Assembly: GCF_018256155.1 (NCBI RefSeq)
Contig: NZ_JAERLY010000002.1
Location: 434,001 to 498,000, forward strand
Source: Gluconobacter sp. Dm-62
GTDB lineage: Bacteria; Pseudomonadota; Alphaproteobacteria; Acetobacterales; Acetobacteraceae
Reading direction: 5' to 3'
DNA: 64,000 nucleotides
Part shown: in pieces, positions 9,251 to 17,931 of the stretch
Position numbering within the stretch: the first letter of the stretch is position 1
Layout of the letters: every line of letters begins with the position of its first letter
Notes under the pieces: model-generated
Seen by the model: only the letters and a program-made list of their open reading frames with translations
What the model was told of the DNA's origin: nothing
The model's database searches: none
Made by a program: the position numbers and the translations under genes

Positions 9251-10114
9251 ATGGCCAACTATCCGTCCCCGCCGTTCAATACGCCGCATCAGGATCATAT
9301 TCCGGGACAGACATCTCTCATGACGCCCAAGCCTGATCATGGCGAACAAAGCTATGTGGGTCATGATCGTCTGCGCGGGAAAATCGCGATTATCACGGGT
9401 GGCGATTCGGGGATCGGCCGGGCCATTGCGATTGCTTTTGCGCGCGAAGGTGCTGATGTCGTCCTGTCCTTTCTACCTGAGGAAATGGAAGATGCCCGTG
9501 AAACTGAATCCTGGGTCCGTAAAGCGGGGCGACGGGCCCTTCTGGTTCCGGGAGACCTGCGAGATCGGGATCTCTGTGCTGAAATCGTGGACCGGACGGT
9601 CGCGGAGTTCGGACAGATCGATATTCTCGTGAACAACGCGGCGTTTCAGATCGAACGGTCCTCTCTGGCGGATGTCAGCGACGAGGAATGGGACAAGACG
9701 TTCGACATCAATGCCGGGTCAACGTTCCGTCTGTCGCGGCTGGCTGTGCCGCATATGCCGCGTGGTGGCGCGTTGATCCACACGGTCTCGGTTAATGCAG
9801 ATCAGCCAAAGCCCAAGCTGCTGGCCTATTCCGCGACCAAAAGCGCCATTCAGAATTTCAGCGGCGGCCTGGCGCAGATTCTGGGTGAAAAAGGCATTCG
9901 CTCCAATGTGGTGGCGCCGGGACCGATATGGACGCCCCTGATCCCAGCGACCATGGATGCCGAGCATGTGGAACGTTTTGGTGCGGATACACCGATGAAG
10001 CGCCCGGGGCAGCCCGCCGAACTGGCTGGTGTCTATGTGTTTCTGGCAAGCGACGAAGCGAGCTATGTCTCAGGTGCTACGATTGCGGTTACGGGAGGAA
10101 CTCCGGTGATCTGA
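9251..10114 (+). CDS. Short-chain dehydrogenase/reductase, YghA/YdaD type
   Basis: A 287-residue NAD(P)-dependent oxidoreductase. It has the extended N-terminal arm TPKPDHGEQSYVGHDRL, cofactor-binding ITGGDSGIGRA, the NNAA motif, and the catalytic YSATKSA (YxxxK) with an upstream serine. The start at 9251 is preferred because GGAG lies a few bases before it and it matches the family start; an in-frame codon at 9128 is much further upstream. The arm resembles general-stress dehydrogenases such as E. coli YghA. A Tat-exported relative sits at 59910. The substrate is unknown. Confidence 0.88.
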   Translation: MANYPSPPFNTPHQDHIPGQTSLMTPKPDHGEQSYVGHDRLRGKIAIITGGDSGIGRAIAIAFAREGADVVLSFLPEEMEDARETESWVRKAGRRALLVPGDLRDRDLCAEIVDRTVAEFGQIDILVNNAAFQIERSSLADVSDEEWDKTFDINAGSTFRLSRLAVPHMPRGGALIHTVSVNADQPKPKLLAYSATKSAIQNFSGGLAQILGEKGIRSNVVAPGPIWTPLIPATMDAEHVERFGADTPMKRPGQPAELAGVYVFLASDEASYVSGATIAVTGGTPVI

Positions 10115-10213
10115 GGTCGGCCGAGGCAGTCGAAAAACCGGAAGCATGAAAAAAAATGCTTCAAAGGACTGGACGACTGCCCCAACCTTCCTCTAGAGAA
10201 TGCGTCGCTGTGT

Positions 10214-10290
10214 GGCGGATGTAGCTCAGTCGGTAGAGCGCCGGTTTGTGGTACCGGTTGTCGCGGGTTCGATCCCCGTCATTCGCCCCA
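10214..10290 (+). tRNA. tRNA-His (GTG)
   Basis: Full cloverleaf. The acceptor stem GCGGATG (10215-10221) pairs with CATTCGC (10280-10286). The extra G at 10214 can pair with discriminator C at 10287, the hallmark of tRNA-His, and CCA is encoded at 10288-10290. The anticodon stem CCGGT/ACCGG encloses loop TTGTGGT with anticodon GTG at 10248-10250. The T arm contains GGTTCGATCC. Confidence 0.97.
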
Positions 10291-10317
10291 GCATTTCCTG
10301 AAATTTGAATACCTGCC

Positions 10318-11250
10318 TCAGGTCTTTGCAGCATCGACCTGATGGTGATGCCTGTGTTCCCAGTGCTCTTCGAGAGCCATGCGTTCGAAACGCAGTTTCT
10401 GGCGGATCCAGTTCAGCATGCCCGAGAGCGTGACGACGACGATTCCGACGAAAGTCCAGTTGTCCAGAGGCTGGTTGAACAGCAGGTAGCTGAATGCCAC
10501 CGCCCAGACCATCTGGCTGTATTGCGGAAGTGCCACCCGGTTCGCAGGTGCGACGGCCGTAGCCATCATCATGAAAAGCTGCCCCAGAGCCGCGAGAAAG
10601 CCGTATCCGAACAGAATGGCCCATATCTTCAGGCCATGTGGCCAGGAGGCATGGGTGATCATGAGAAGCCCGTCGCCAATCAGAGGTCCAAACAGGCTTG
10701 ATCCGAACAGTGAAAGCCGTGCGCTTCCATCTCCGGTAAGGCGGTAGGCCACCACGCTGCTCGCATTGGCGAGAGCGGCGATGATCGCGCACACATGGCC
10801 CAAGTGAAATGTCCGTGCGCCGGGCCGCAAGACGATCAACACGCCCAGAAATCCAACGGCTACCGAAAGCCACGTCCAGAATGAGACCTTTTCCTTGAGG
10901 ATCGTCACGGAAATGATGGTGACGAAGAAGGGCATCAGGAACATCAGCGACAGGGCTTCGGGCATGGGAAGCAGCATGAAAGCCATGACACTGGCTGCCG
11001 TGGAGACGAATGTCGAAACAGCCCGGAGAACCCACATGCCCGGACGCGTCGTCGCAAAGATGTCGGAGTAGGGTTCGTCCGGACGCCGGATGAAGGGTAG
11101 AAGAAGGAAGCCAAAAACGCCGCCTGAGAATGCAACTTCAAAAGGGTCGAGATGCCCTGCCAGTCCCTTTGAGCAGGCATCGCTGATGGAAAATGCGGCA
11201 TAGCCCAGAAGTGCCAGTAGAATACCTGAGGAGAAAATATTCTGTTTCAT
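10318..11250 (-). CDS. EamA/DMT-family transporter
   Basis: A 310-residue inner-membrane protein with about ten hydrophobic segments in two EamA halves, for example LLALLGYAAFSISDACSKG at the start and a second half beginning near HVCAIIAALANASSVVAYR. The family exports or imports small metabolites and amino acids; the substrate cannot be predicted. The C-terminal tail is His-rich (HWEHRHHHQ). The ATG at 11250 follows a GGAGAAAC ribosome-binding site. It ends next to the tRNA-His gene on the other strand. Confidence 0.85.
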   Translation of the reverse strand: MKQNIFSSGILLALLGYAAFSISDACSKGLAGHLDPFEVAFSGGVFGFLLLPFIRRPDEPYSDIFATTRPGMWVLRAVSTFVSTAASVMAFMLLPMPEALSLMFLMPFFVTIISVTILKEKVSFWTWLSVAVGFLGVLIVLRPGARTFHLGHVCAIIAALANASSVVAYRLTGDGSARLSLFGSSLFGPLIGDGLLMITHASWPHGLKIWAILFGYGFLAALGQLFMMMATAVAPANRVALPQYSQMVWAVAFSYLLFNQPLDNWTFVGIVVVTLSGMLNWIRQKLRFERMALEEHWEHRHHHQVDAAKT

Positions 11251-11488
11251 GGTTCCGTTTCTCCACAGGCAAAACTGATTTCCGTTCCGGGATAAGAAAG
11301 CCCGCCGGTGCTGACAGTCAATGTTTCAGATTTCCGGGGCTGTCTTTTCGGATATCTCGCTTAATTATTGATGTTGGAAAAAGTGCGCGGGGGTGAAGTT
11401 GGAAATGGCTGTAGCCTTGATGTATGGTGCCAGCCATTCGGGAGGCTGTATGGCTTCCATCTCGTGAGTGAAAAAGCATAATTCCCCT

Positions 11489-12910
11489 ATGTCCCAGAAG
11501 ATTGTTCCAGTCATTCTCTCCGGCGGGTCAGGCAGTCGCCTCTGGCCGGTTTCGCGCAGCAGCTATCCCAAGCAGTTCTGGCCTCTTCTGACGGAGCGGA
11601 CGCTGATACAGGAAACGGCTCTGCGTGGTGCGCGGGCAGGCCTGTCCGCTCCGATCGTGATCTGCAATGCCGAGCACCGGTTCATTGTGGCAGAGCAGCT
11701 GCGTGACGTCGGTGTCGAAAACGCCCGGATTGTTCTGGAGCCTGTGGGCCGCAATTCCGCACCGGCTATTGCGGCAGCAGCGTTTCTCGTAGCCGAGACC
11801 GATCCGGATGCCATCCTGTGGATTATGGCTGCAGATGCAGCGATCACTGACGAAGCCGCGCTTTATGCCTCTCTTGAGCATGCTGTTGCTGCCGCGGGCC
11901 AAGGGCGGATCGTGACGTTCGGAATGAAGCCAACGCGCGTTGAGACGGGCTATGGCTACATAGAGAGTGGCGCACCAATCGCAGGGCTGGACGGCGTTTT
12001 CGGGGTCTCGCGGTTTGTCGAAAAGCCTGATGTTGCCACGGCGGAAGAATTTTTCCGCGATGGCCGATATCTGTGGAATTCCGGCATGTTCGTCACACAG
12101 GCCAGTGTTTTTCTGTCGGAAATCCAGACCTTCGAGCCTGCGATTTACGAGCATGTGGAGAAGGCTGTTCAGACACGCCAAAGCGATCTCGATTTCGACC
12201 GACTGGACGATGCGAGCTTCCGCCAGGCGCCGGACATTTCGGTCGATTATGCTGTGGCTGAACGGACGAAGCGCGCGGCCGTGGTGCCGGGGACATTTGG
12301 CTGGTCGGATATCGGAAGCTGGGACGCGCTGTGGGACCTGTCTCCCAAGGACGAGGCGGGCAATGCCACGTTCGGAGATGTTTTTCTTGATGGCGCACGA
12401 AACTGCTACGTCCGTTCGGATGGAATCGTTGCCACGGTTGCCGGGGTCGAGGACCTGATCGTTGTTGTGACGCAGGACGCCGTCATGGTCTCACATCGTG
12501 ATCGTGCGCAGGACGTCAAGCACATGGTCAGCCGTCTGAAAAAGGCTGGCCGCAAGGAAGCGGTTGCCCATAACCGCATGTATCGCCCGTGGGGCTTCTA
12601 TGAGAGCCTGATCCAGGCCGACCGTTTCCAGGTGAAGCGGATCGTGGTCGAGCCGGGTCAGAAGCTGTCTCTGCAGAAGCACTTCCACCGTGCCGAGCAT
12701 TGGGTGGTCGTGGGCGGCACGGCCGTCGTGACCCGCGATACAGACCAGATCATGGTCCGGGAAAACGAGAGCGTGTATCTGCCGCTGGGCTGTGTGCACC
12801 GGCTCGAAAATCCGGGCCGGATTCCGCTGACACTGATTGAGGTGCAGTCCGGGCCTTATCTTGGCGAAGACGATATCGTCCGTATCGAGGACGTTTATTC
12901 CCGTAACTGA
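11489..12910 (+). CDS. manC: Mannose-1-phosphate guanylyltransferase / mannose-6-phosphate isomerase
   Basis: A 473-residue bifunctional enzyme that makes GDP-mannose for exopolysaccharide or glycan synthesis. The N-terminal nucleotidyltransferase has ILSGGSGSRLWPVSRS and FVEKPD. The C-terminal cupin isomerase domain (about 355-470) has RPWGFYESL, KLSLQKHFHRAEHW and GCVHRLENPG. The ATG at 11489 matches the family start; a GTG at 11468 in the same frame would add seven residues. In acetic acid bacteria GDP-mannose feeds acetan-type polysaccharides, but no glycosyltransferase cluster is nearby. Confidence 0.92.
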   Translation: MSQKIVPVILSGGSGSRLWPVSRSSYPKQFWPLLTERTLIQETALRGARAGLSAPIVICNAEHRFIVAEQLRDVGVENARIVLEPVGRNSAPAIAAAAFLVAETDPDAILWIMAADAAITDEAALYASLEHAVAAAGQGRIVTFGMKPTRVETGYGYIESGAPIAGLDGVFGVSRFVEKPDVATAEEFFRDGRYLWNSGMFVTQASVFLSEIQTFEPAIYEHVEKAVQTRQSDLDFDRLDDASFRQAPDISVDYAVAERTKRAAVVPGTFGWSDIGSWDALWDLSPKDEAGNATFGDVFLDGARNCYVRSDGIVATVAGVEDLIVVVTQDAVMVSHRDRAQDVKHMVSRLKKAGRKEAVAHNRMYRPWGFYESLIQADRFQVKRIVVEPGQKLSLQKHFHRAEHWVVVGGTAVVTRDTDQIMVRENESVYLPLGCVHRLENPGRIPLTLIEVQSGPYLGEDDIVRIEDVYSRN

Positions 12911-12920
12911 TACTCGACGA

Positions 12921-12949
12921 AAACCCTGATCCCGAGTGGATCAGGGTTT
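12921..12949. terminator. Bidirectional terminator between manC and the NAD-binding gene
   Basis: A perfect 11-bp stem AAACCCTGATC (12921-12931) and GATCAGGGTTT (12939-12949) around a seven-base loop. It lies between the two convergent genes and overlaps the last codons of the minus-strand gene. Confidence 0.8.
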
Positions 12950-13864
12950 CTGCTTGTGATGGGATCGCGCTCCGAACAGGTTGTGCAGGCCGTTCGCGAG
13001 CGGGACGGGTATTACGCCCAGACGCTGCTCCATCATGCCGATATCGAAATTCTTGTCTTCCAGAAGCCGGCGGATTTCTTCCGGCGCGATCTGTGGCAGT
13101 TTGCGGATATGCCGCGTCACATGGGACAGAGCCATGAGCATCCACCCCGGCAGGGAAATGATGGGACGGCCGCCAAGTCCCGCAAAATACAGCACCATGC
13201 GCACGAAGGTTCGGTAAGCCACCGCAGTCGGACCAGCGATCACGATGCTTTCCGGTCCCGTGACGTCTCCGCTCTGGATCAGGTGAATGGCCGAGACCAG
13301 ACAGCGCGTGACGTCCCGCTGGTCGATGGGCTGAACGAGTGCGCGTCCACCTCCGGGAAGAGGGATAACAGGCAGGCGTTCCAGAAGCTTTGCCAACCGC
13401 TGCACATTGTCTTCGCCCTGAGCGCCATAGATCATGGTCGGATGCAGGATGATTGAAGGGCGGCCATCGGCTTTGAGGGCTGCCTCACCTGCGAGAACGC
13501 CCCCTCCGTGATTATCCGGCCAGTGCGTGAATTTGCGTGTGCTGCCCAGCGCTACGACAGGCGCTTTTGTGGCGGCCAGAATGGCTGGCAGGTGACGCGC
13601 ATGGGCGGTGTTGACGACAATCGCCGCATCTTCGAATGCCAGGGCAAGCGTGGTGCTGTCTGTAAGATCGGCGACCCGTACGGCCCAGCAGGCTGCTGCG
13701 ATATCGGGCGCGAGATTGCCCTGGCTGCGCACGACGGCGATGATTTTCTGACTCTCAGCCAGAAGTGCGCGACAAAGCGCCGCTCCAGAGCGGCCGCTGG
13801 CGCCGATGATGCTAACCGGGCCGTTGGCAGGGGCTGACGGGACTGGGATGTTTCCGGTCGTCAT
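12941..13864 (-). CDS. NAD(P)-binding epimerase-like protein (NDUFA9 type)
   Basis: A 307-residue Rossmann protein. The N-terminal VSIIGASGRSGAALCRAL is the cofactor-binding glycine motif, and PTMIYGAQGEDNVQRLAKLL with the later QPIDQRDV resembles the atypical short-chain dehydrogenases related to the NDUFA9 subunit, which lack the usual YxxxK pair. It may bind a cofactor without being a classical enzyme. The start overlaps the stop of the upstream gene at 13861 by four bases (ATGA), so the two are one transcript. Confidence 0.75.
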   Translation of the reverse strand: MTTGNIPVPSAPANGPVSIIGASGRSGAALCRALLAESQKIIAVVRSQGNLAPDIAAACWAVRVADLTDSTTLALAFEDAAIVVNTAHARHLPAILAATKAPVVALGSTRKFTHWPDNHGGGVLAGEAALKADGRPSIILHPTMIYGAQGEDNVQRLAKLLERLPVIPLPGGGRALVQPIDQRDVTRCLVSAIHLIQSGDVTGPESIVIAGPTAVAYRTFVRMVLYFAGLGGRPIISLPGWMLMALSHVTRHIRKLPQIAPEEIRRLLEDKNFDIGMMEQRLGVIPVPLANGLHNLFGARSHHKQKP

Positions 13865-15267
13865 TGCGCGGAAGCCTTCAGGTCGGGGGAGGCGAGAAAT
13901 GCCAGCATTGATGCCGGGGAAGAGAAGGCATCATTGAGAACGCGAAGGGAAACGGGCGTCCCGGAGGTATAGGTTACGGTCAGGGTGCGGCCTGCGGGAC
14001 GGGCAACATAATCGGGTATGGCGCTCAGCCTCGGATTAACGGAGAGCGCCATCTGCAGGACCTGAGCAGCCTGTTGGCGCAGTTGTTCCGCCGTTGCTCC
14101 ATTTCCGGCCTGTCGGGCGGACAGGACGAAACCGGTATCGAGAAACCTGTCTCCTTTCAGCGAGAAAGTTACGTTCTGCAGGGCGGTCGACTGGAGCATC
14201 TGTTGCGGAGAAGAATGCCCCTCAGCGAAGTCTGTCTGAACGGTTCTGGCGCTGGCCGTCAGGGTCATGAAACCGGGAACCGTGAGGGATGCATCGGTCC
14301 GGGACGTATGATCACCTAGATTCGAAATCTGGACAGAATGGGCTGTCGCGCCTGCACCGTTGATCGGAAACGGCAGTTTTTCGTCGCTCTGGAAATGAAA
14401 GCCTTTCAGATCCTGTGTCATGGTCGCAGTCTGGTTTTCCAGCGTCCCGGTCCCACGCAACTCATCCAGTCGCATTGTGCCCGATGTCATGCTCAGCCTG
14501 AAATTACGGGCGGCAAAGCTCTGTGGCGGGGGCATATGCGGCGGCAGAGGGTGATGGTCCCACAGGGCGGCAACCTGCGCAGCGAGATCCTTCTGCTTCA
14601 GATCCAGCCGTTCCAGACTGGCTTGCCCGCTGACAAGCTGCGGGTCATGACCAGGTGTGTGTACGGTGCGCTCATAGGCGACAGTCGCGCCGTCGGTGCG
14701 CAGGGCGGTGATGAGGCTGGGGCCGTAGTTGTCCAGCGTGAGGCGACCGGCAAACAGGCTGTGAACATTGATCGGGCCGGGAGAGGGCGACGGGACGAGG
14801 TTCTGGACCGAAAGCTGCTCGATCTGGCCGTGGGCCAGCGCGATATGCGCCGGATCGATTCGTGAATGGCCTTCCGTTGCAGGACGCGACGGCGGCAGGA
14901 TCAGCTGGCGCAGACTGAGTGTGCTGCCATGGATGATCTGTGTCGGCGTCTGAAGGAACGGTTCCCGAACTTCGACCGCACGAATGGAAAGCCCACCATC
15001 CGGTGTCGGGCGGGGATGGCCGAGCCGCATCCGGGAGGCCCGCAGGGTCAGTGATCCGTCCCGCAGGGTAATGTCGGTCAGGGTAGCGCCCAGGGAAAGA
15101 ATAGCCGGATGGGCGCTCCCGTATGTGAATGTCGTGCCCGGGGGAAGAGCCGCCCGGAAGCTGGAGAGGCCACGAACCAGCTCCATATGGGCTTCGTGGT
15201 GAACGCCAGCCATGCCGATCACGGCCGTTACCGAAATCAGGCTCGCCGTGAGCCAGGGTCTTTTCAC
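13861..15267 (-). CDS. Hypothetical exported protein (possibly DUF2125-like)
   Basis: A 468-residue protein with an N-terminal hydrophobic segment (LTASLISVTAVIGMAG) acting as a signal peptide or anchor, followed by beta-rich sequence with repeated short LTL/DI strands. The run from about residues 30 to 85 resembles alphaproteobacterial DUF2125 proteins, but I am not certain. No catalytic motif is visible. It probably sits on the outer face of the inner membrane. It is the first gene of a two-gene unit and is divergent from rplM across a region with palindromes. Confidence 0.55.
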   Translation of the reverse strand: MKRPWLTASLISVTAVIGMAGVHHEAHMELVRGLSSFRAALPPGTTFTYGSAHPAILSLGATLTDITLRDGSLTLRASRMRLGHPRPTPDGGLSIRAVEVREPFLQTPTQIIHGSTLSLRQLILPPSRPATEGHSRIDPAHIALAHGQIEQLSVQNLVPSPSPGPINVHSLFAGRLTLDNYGPSLITALRTDGATVAYERTVHTPGHDPQLVSGQASLERLDLKQKDLAAQVAALWDHHPLPPHMPPPQSFAARNFRLSMTSGTMRLDELRGTGTLENQTATMTQDLKGFHFQSDEKLPFPINGAGATAHSVQISNLGDHTSRTDASLTVPGFMTLTASARTVQTDFAEGHSSPQQMLQSTALQNVTFSLKGDRFLDTGFVLSARQAGNGATAEQLRQQAAQVLQMALSVNPRLSAIPDYVARPAGRTLTVTYTSGTPVSLRVLNDAFSSPASMLAFLASPDLKASAQ

Positions 15268-15453
15268 GTTGATGTTCCTGTCTGAAACGGCCCCGCACAG
15301 GCGTCGGGCGCGAACGGTCTGCGTGGTGGCAGGATACCATTGTCGCGATATGGGGCAATGCAGACGTGGTTTTTGTTACGGTAACAGGATACCATATGGT
15401 CAAAAACGGCGGAAAACTCCTGCGAATCACATAATTCAATGTGTGAACGGGGC

Positions 15454-15482
15454 TTGACGCGCGCCTCGGGGACGGCAATAAG
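15454..15482 (+). promoter_or_regulatory. Probable housekeeping promoter of rplM-rpsI
   Basis: A -35 element TTGACG starts at 15454 and is followed after 17 bases by a -10-like AATAAG (15477-15482). The -35 fits the alphaproteobacterial CTTGAC consensus well; the -10 is imperfect. Transcription would begin near 15489, giving a leader of about 100 bases. Confidence 0.5.
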
Positions 15483-15513
15483 GCCCCACCTGATCCGCTT
15501 CGTCGGGAGAGAG

Positions 15514-15575
15514 GGTGCTTTCAGGCACCTTTTCTACTGCAAGCGCCATCCACGGTGCGGCCTTTGGGTCGCACC
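15514..15575 (+). promoter_or_regulatory. rplM leader with two alternative hairpins
   Basis: Hairpin 1 pairs GGTGC (15514-15518) with GCACC (15525-15529); hairpin 2 pairs GGTGCG (15554-15559) with CGCACC (15570-15575), with an inner CC/GG. Because the arms are the same, the right arm of hairpin 1 could pair instead with the left arm of hairpin 2, giving mutually exclusive folds of the kind used in ribosomal-protein leaders. Confidence 0.45.
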
Positions 15576-15594
15576 CCAAGCTGGAATGTCACTA

Positions 15595-16068
15595 ATGAAG
15601 ACCACACGTTCGCTGAAGCCAGCGGAGGTGACGAAGAACTGGGTGCTGATCGACGCCGAAGGGCTCGTTCTCGGCCGTCTCGCCACCATCATCGCCACCC
15701 GCCTGCGCGGAAAGCACAAGCCGCAGTTCACCCCGCACGTTGATTGCGGCGACAACATCGTCGTCATCAACGCCGAGAAGGTGGTTCTGACGGGCAACAA
15801 GGTCGGCCAGAAGCTGTTCCACTACCACACGGGTTATCCGGGCGGTATCAAGGAGCGCACCATCACGCAGCGTCTCACGGGCAAACACCCGGAAGAAGTT
15901 GTGGAAAAGGCCGTTGAGCGCATGATCACCCGTGGTCCTCTGCAGCGCGCCCAGATGAAGCACCTGTATGTCTATGCCGGTTCCGAGCACCCGCATGACG
16001 GCCAGCAGCCTGTCAAGCTGGACGTTGCTGCGATGAACCGCAAAAACACCGTAACCCACGAGTCGTAA
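15595..16068 (+). CDS. rplM: 50S ribosomal protein L13
   Basis: A 157-residue large-subunit protein. It shows [16 protein letters not shown] near the start, [21 protein letters not shown], and [20 protein letters not shown]. The ATG at 15595 is chosen because the protein then begins [12 protein letters not shown] like its relatives; an ATG nine bases earlier is also in frame, with GGA just upstream of it. It is followed ten bases later by rpsI, the usual L13-S9 operon. Confidence 0.97.
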   Translation: MKTTRSLKPAEVTKNWVLIDAEGLVLGRLATIIATRLRGKHKPQFTPHVDCGDNIVVINAEKVVLTGNKVGQKLFHYHTGYPGGIKERTITQRLTGKHPEEVVEKAVERMITRGPLQRAQMKHLYVYAGSEHPHDGQQPVKLDVAAMNRKNTVTHES

Positions 16069-16078
16069 GGCCTGTATC

Positions 16079-16570
16079 ATGTCCGAGACCCAAGAGCGCA
16101 CCGGCACGCTGCAGGACCTTGCGAGCGTTGCACCTGCCGTTACCTCCAACGCCGCCCCGGTTCACGAAGTCAAGCGTGATGCCCAGGGCCGTTCCTACGC
16201 AACCGGCCGTCGTAAGGACGCCGTGGCCCGCGTATGGATCAAGCCTGGCAAGGGTGACATCATCGTCAACGGCCGTCCGGTCACGACGTATTTTGCCCGT
16301 CCGGTTCTGCGCATGCTCCTCACGCAGCCGTTCCTGATTTCCGATCGCTACAACCAGTTCGACGTGTATTGCACGGTTGCTGGTGGCGGTCTGTCCGGTC
16401 AGGCTGGCGCCGTCCGTCACGGTATCTCCCGTGCACTGACGTATTACGAGCCGAGCCTGCGTGGCATCCTGAAGGCCGCCGGCTTCCTGACGCGTGACAG
16501 CCGTATTGTCGAGCGTAAGAAGTACGGCCGTGCGAAGGCACGTCGTTCCTTCCAGTTCTCGAAGCGTTGA
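16079..16570 (+). CDS. rpsI: 30S ribosomal protein S9
   Basis: A 163-residue small-subunit protein. The core shows [36 protein letters not shown] and the universal C-terminus [16 protein letters not shown], whose last residues reach the P-site tRNA. An N-terminal extension of about 35 residues precedes the core, common in acetic acid bacteria and relatives. Cotranscribed with rplM and followed by a strong terminator. Confidence 0.97.
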   Translation: MSETQERTGTLQDLASVAPAVTSNAAPVHEVKRDAQGRSYATGRRKDAVARVWIKPGKGDIIVNGRPVTTYFARPVLRMLLTQPFLISDRYNQFDVYCTVAGGGLSGQAGAVRHGISRALTYYEPSLRGILKAAGFLTRDSRIVERKKYGRAKARRSFQFSKR

Positions 16571-16599
16571 TTTCTTCAGCCTTTTCGAACGACGAAAAA

Positions 16600-16626
16600 C
16601 CCGGCCAGAAATGGCCGGGTTTTTTT
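16600..16626 (+). terminator. Intrinsic terminator of rplM-rpsI
   Basis: Stem CCCGGCCA (16600-16607) and TGGCCGGG (16612-16619) with a GAAA loop, followed by seven T residues (16620-16626). Confidence 0.95.
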
Positions 16627-16815
16627 GTGTCTGGTTTCGGGGTGCGGGGATCTGTGTCTTATTTTAACAAAAGAACTTAAAAACAAACACAAACGCATCT
16701 TAATTTCGTTAAAGAAATTCAAAAAGAAACAACCTTTCCATATCGCCAGCGCGAAACATGTATGGCAGAGTGCCTCCGCTGTTTTAAAGACCAGAATCTT
16801 CGGAAGTGTTTTCCC

Positions 16816-17895
16816 ATGACGCCCTTCATCATTGAAAAGACCGAAACCCCGACCGATCCAGTGAAGCGGACGGAACTGCTGGCCAATCCGTCCTTTGGGC
16901 GTGTCTTTACCGACCACATGGCCATCATCCGCTATTCCGTCGATAAGGGTTGGCACGATGCGAAAATCACGCCGCGCCGTCCCCTGAGCATCGATCCGGC
17001 TTCGACGGTCCTGCATTACGGGCAGGAGATTTTTGAGGGCATGAAGGCCTATCGTGAGAAGGACGGCCATGTCGCAACCTTCCGCCCCGAAGCCAATGCA
17101 TCGCGTTTTGCCGCCTCTGCCCGTCGCATGGGCATGGCTGAACTGCCGGAAGATCTGTTCGTGCAGGCCGTTGATGAACTGGTGCGCGTGGATCAGGATT
17201 GGGTGCCGTCCGCAGATGGGCAAAGCCTGTATCTGCGTCCGTTCATGATTTCCAACGAAGTCTTCCTCGGCGTGAAGCCGGCCACGGAATACCTGTTCAT
17301 CGTCATTGCGTGCCCGGTCGGCGCGTATTTCAGTTCCGGCTGTGTGTCCGTTTGGGTCTCCGAGCATTACACGCGCGCTGCGATCGGTGGCACGGGTGAA
17401 GCCAAGTGCGGCGGCAACTATGCGGGCAGCCTGATTGCCCAGGCCGAAGCCAAGGACAAGGGCTGCGATCAGGTCCTGTTCCTTGATGCGCGCGAGCGTC
17501 GCTTCGTTGAGGAAATGGGCGGCATGAACGTGATGTTCGTCCGCAAGGACGGCAAGATCGTCACGCCTCCGCTGGGTGGCACCATCCTGCGGGGCATTAC
17601 CCGCAACAGCCTGATCCAGATTGCGGCCGATCAGGGGATCGAAGTGATTGAAGAGCCAGTCGATATCGACGAGCTTTTCGCTGGCGCAGCTTCGGGCAAG
17701 TACACGGAAGCCTTCGCCTGTGGCACGGCGGCGGTCCTTTCCCCCATCGGGAAATTTGTGCGCCCGACGGGTGAGGCTGTGTTTGGAGACGGGACGACAC
17801 CTGGCCCGGTTTCACAGCAGCTCAAGAAATCCCTGACGGACCTGCAGGGCGGCCGGACGAATGACGTCCATGGCTGGATCCACCGCATTTCCTGA
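16816..17895 (+). CDS. ilvE: Branched-chain amino acid aminotransferase
   Basis: A 359-residue class IV PLP aminotransferase that makes leucine, isoleucine and valine from their keto acids. Seen: LHYGQEIFEGMKAYR, the PLP-lysine region AAIGGTGEAKCGGNYAGSL, and EEMGGMNVMFV. Length and motifs fit the larger class IV type (BCAT-like) rather than short IlvE. The ATG at 16816 is preferred over in-frame codons further upstream because it matches the family start. The 190 bases upstream are AT-rich and probably hold the promoter. Confidence 0.95.
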   Translation: MTPFIIEKTETPTDPVKRTELLANPSFGRVFTDHMAIIRYSVDKGWHDAKITPRRPLSIDPASTVLHYGQEIFEGMKAYREKDGHVATFRPEANASRFAASARRMGMAELPEDLFVQAVDELVRVDQDWVPSADGQSLYLRPFMISNEVFLGVKPATEYLFIVIACPVGAYFSSGCVSVWVSEHYTRAAIGGTGEAKCGGNYAGSLIAQAEAKDKGCDQVLFLDARERRFVEEMGGMNVMFVRKDGKIVTPPLGGTILRGITRNSLIQIAADQGIEVIEEPVDIDELFAGAASGKYTEAFACGTAAVLSPIGKFVRPTGEAVFGDGTTPGPVSQQLKKSLTDLQGGRTNDVHGWIHRIS

Positions 17896-17903
17896 AATGC
17901 ATC

Positions 17904-17931
17904 AGCCGGGTTCGTAAAGGGCCCGGCTTTT
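17904..17931 (+). terminator. Intrinsic terminator after ilvE
   Basis: Stem AGCCGGG (17904-17910) and CCCGGCT (17922-17928) followed by TTTT. It ends at the stop of the minus-strand mocA gene, so it sits between convergent genes. Confidence 0.8.

Larger units (their letters stand above)
15268..15594. other. Intergenic region between the exported-protein gene and rplM
   Basis: This 327-base stretch holds an 11-base direct repeat CAGGATACCAT (15330-15340 and 15385-15395), palindromes GTTACGGTAAC (15375-15385) and ACCATATGGT (15391-15400), the likely rplM promoter, and a structured rplM leader with two hairpins. No gene is seen. Confidence 0.7.

Noticed and set aside
10141-10162. Hairpin GAAGCAT/ATGCTTC after the dehydrogenase gene as a terminator
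   Set aside because: The loop is a run of A and no T-run follows the stem on the plus strand, so termination is not supported.
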